64,000 nt of DNA, from assembly GCF_001730295.1 (NCBI RefSeq), contig NZ_MIKA01000003.1, positions 49,549 to 113,548 on the forward strand, written 5' to 3'. The position numbers and the translations under genes were made by a program. Every line of letters begins with the position of its first letter. The first letter of the stretch is position 1. The notes beneath the pieces were generated by a model, which saw only the letters and a program-made list of their open reading frames with translations, was not told the origin of the DNA and made no database searches. The stretch comes from Enterococcus plantarum (GTDB taxonomy: Bacteria; Bacillota; Bacilli; Lactobacillales; Enterococcaceae). Below, in pieces: positions 63,732-64,000 of the stretch.

Positions 63732-64000
63732 ATGGGGATAAAAAGCAGTCTATCTATAGCAGGAAATGTATCCGCTTCTTTTAGCCAATCAGCCAATGCC
63801 TTAAACAACATAAAAGGACCAACCAATATCGCGACGAGAACGAACGTGATGGGCAATGCGAAGGCGAAAGAAACAGCGACAAATTTTGGAAACGATATCA
63901 AACAACTCTCAGCTAGTATTGTAGCTACTGGGAAAAATATACACTCTGTTGCAAAGGATTTTTCCGAAATCGACTTAAAAGCATCACATCAATTTCAAGC
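63732..64000 (+). CDS. Probable type VII secretion effector/targeting protein (SACOL2603/DUF3130-like), 3' end cut by window
   Basis: 89 codons are visible and still open at the edge. The sequence starts MGIKSSLSIAGNVSASFSQS, then ANALNNIKG, and is helical with no signal peptide, like the TIGR04197/DUF3130 family. These are WXG100-sized helical partners found at the head of LXG-toxin operons of type VII secretion systems. The segment FSEID (residues 77-81) fits an FxxxD pattern reported for such partners. It has its own promoter and a strong RBS. LXG toxin and immunity genes would be expected beyond the window. Confidence 0.72.
   Translation, partial: MGIKSSLSIAGNVSASFSQSANALNNIKGPTNIATRTNVMGNAKAKETATNFGNDIKQLSASIVATGKNIHSVAKDFSEIDLKASHQFQ

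Overview
The window is a low-GC Firmicute chromosome segment. Gene content and order point to the genus Enterococcus: glpK-glpO-glpF with an enterococcal-type GlpO and the phosphorylatable His232 of GlpK, dltXABCD, nrdD-nrdG, the dnaX-ebfC and recR-tmk-darA-holB-ricT-yabA-rsmI cluster, ahpC-ahpF, DUF3042 and DUF915 proteins, Mga/AtxA-type regulators and an LPXTG surface protein. The crtN-crtM pair predicts a C30 (staphyloxanthin-type) carotenoid, so a pigmented or plant/environment-associated enterococcus is more likely than a typical E. faecalis. I cannot fix the species. No rRNA, tRNA, complete insertion sequence, prophage or CRISPR array was seen.

Layout. 1-5.5 kb: end of an Mga-like regulator, then aerobic glycerol use (kinase, H2O2-forming oxidase, facilitator). 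5.7-14 kb: Na/Pi cotransporter, lipase, then MTHFS-rhomboid-YqgQ-glucokinase-rhodanese, a DUF488 protein and a large FAD/NAD(P) protein. 14-20.7 kb: DUF3042 mini-protein, galE-galT, a membrane-anchored sortase-like protein, an Mga/AtxA-like regulator and a YiaAB protein. 20.8-29.8 kb: replication and repair core (dnaX, ebfC, recR, tmk, darA, holB, ricT, yabA, rsmI), interrupted by a divergent LPXTG gene. 29.9-31.6 kb: amtB-glnK with GlnR-like and CodY-like sites. 31.6-35.1 kb: an SOS-type promoter, a decayed HD-domain gene, dinB and a photolyase. 35.2-39.3 kb (minus): an SDR enzyme and the anaerobic ribonucleotide reductase nrdD/nrdG behind two NrdR boxes. 39.5-47.1 kb: a BceAB-type ABC transporter and the D-alanylation operon dltXABCD. 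47.2-53.7 kb: M42 peptidase, DUF975 protein, MBL-fold hydrolase, lipoate ligase and crtNM. 53.9-62.4 kb: TrmR-like methyltransferase, HhH-GPD glycosylase, DUF915 hydrolase, ahpC-ahpF, DnaQ-like exonuclease, exonuclease III, a ClC-type channel and an unknown 97-aa protein. 62.4-64 kb: a 1.3-kb non-coding stretch with two copies of a structured RNA-like element, followed by the start of a probable type VII secretion substrate gene that runs off the window.

Several themes link the genes. Peroxide made by GlpO could be removed by AhpC/AhpF, whose promoter carries a PerR-like box. Envelope defence is represented by dlt, BceAB and surface proteins. DNA repair is represented by dinB, photolyase, RecR, the HhH-GPD enzyme and ExoA. 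A family of modular intergenic repeats, built on a core ending in a conserved 'gcttctgctcccaccg', sits mostly at gene 3' ends across the window and often carries terminator-like hairpins. The least explained items are the twin RNA elements at 62.84-63.40 kb and the sortase-like protein that lacks the catalytic arginine.
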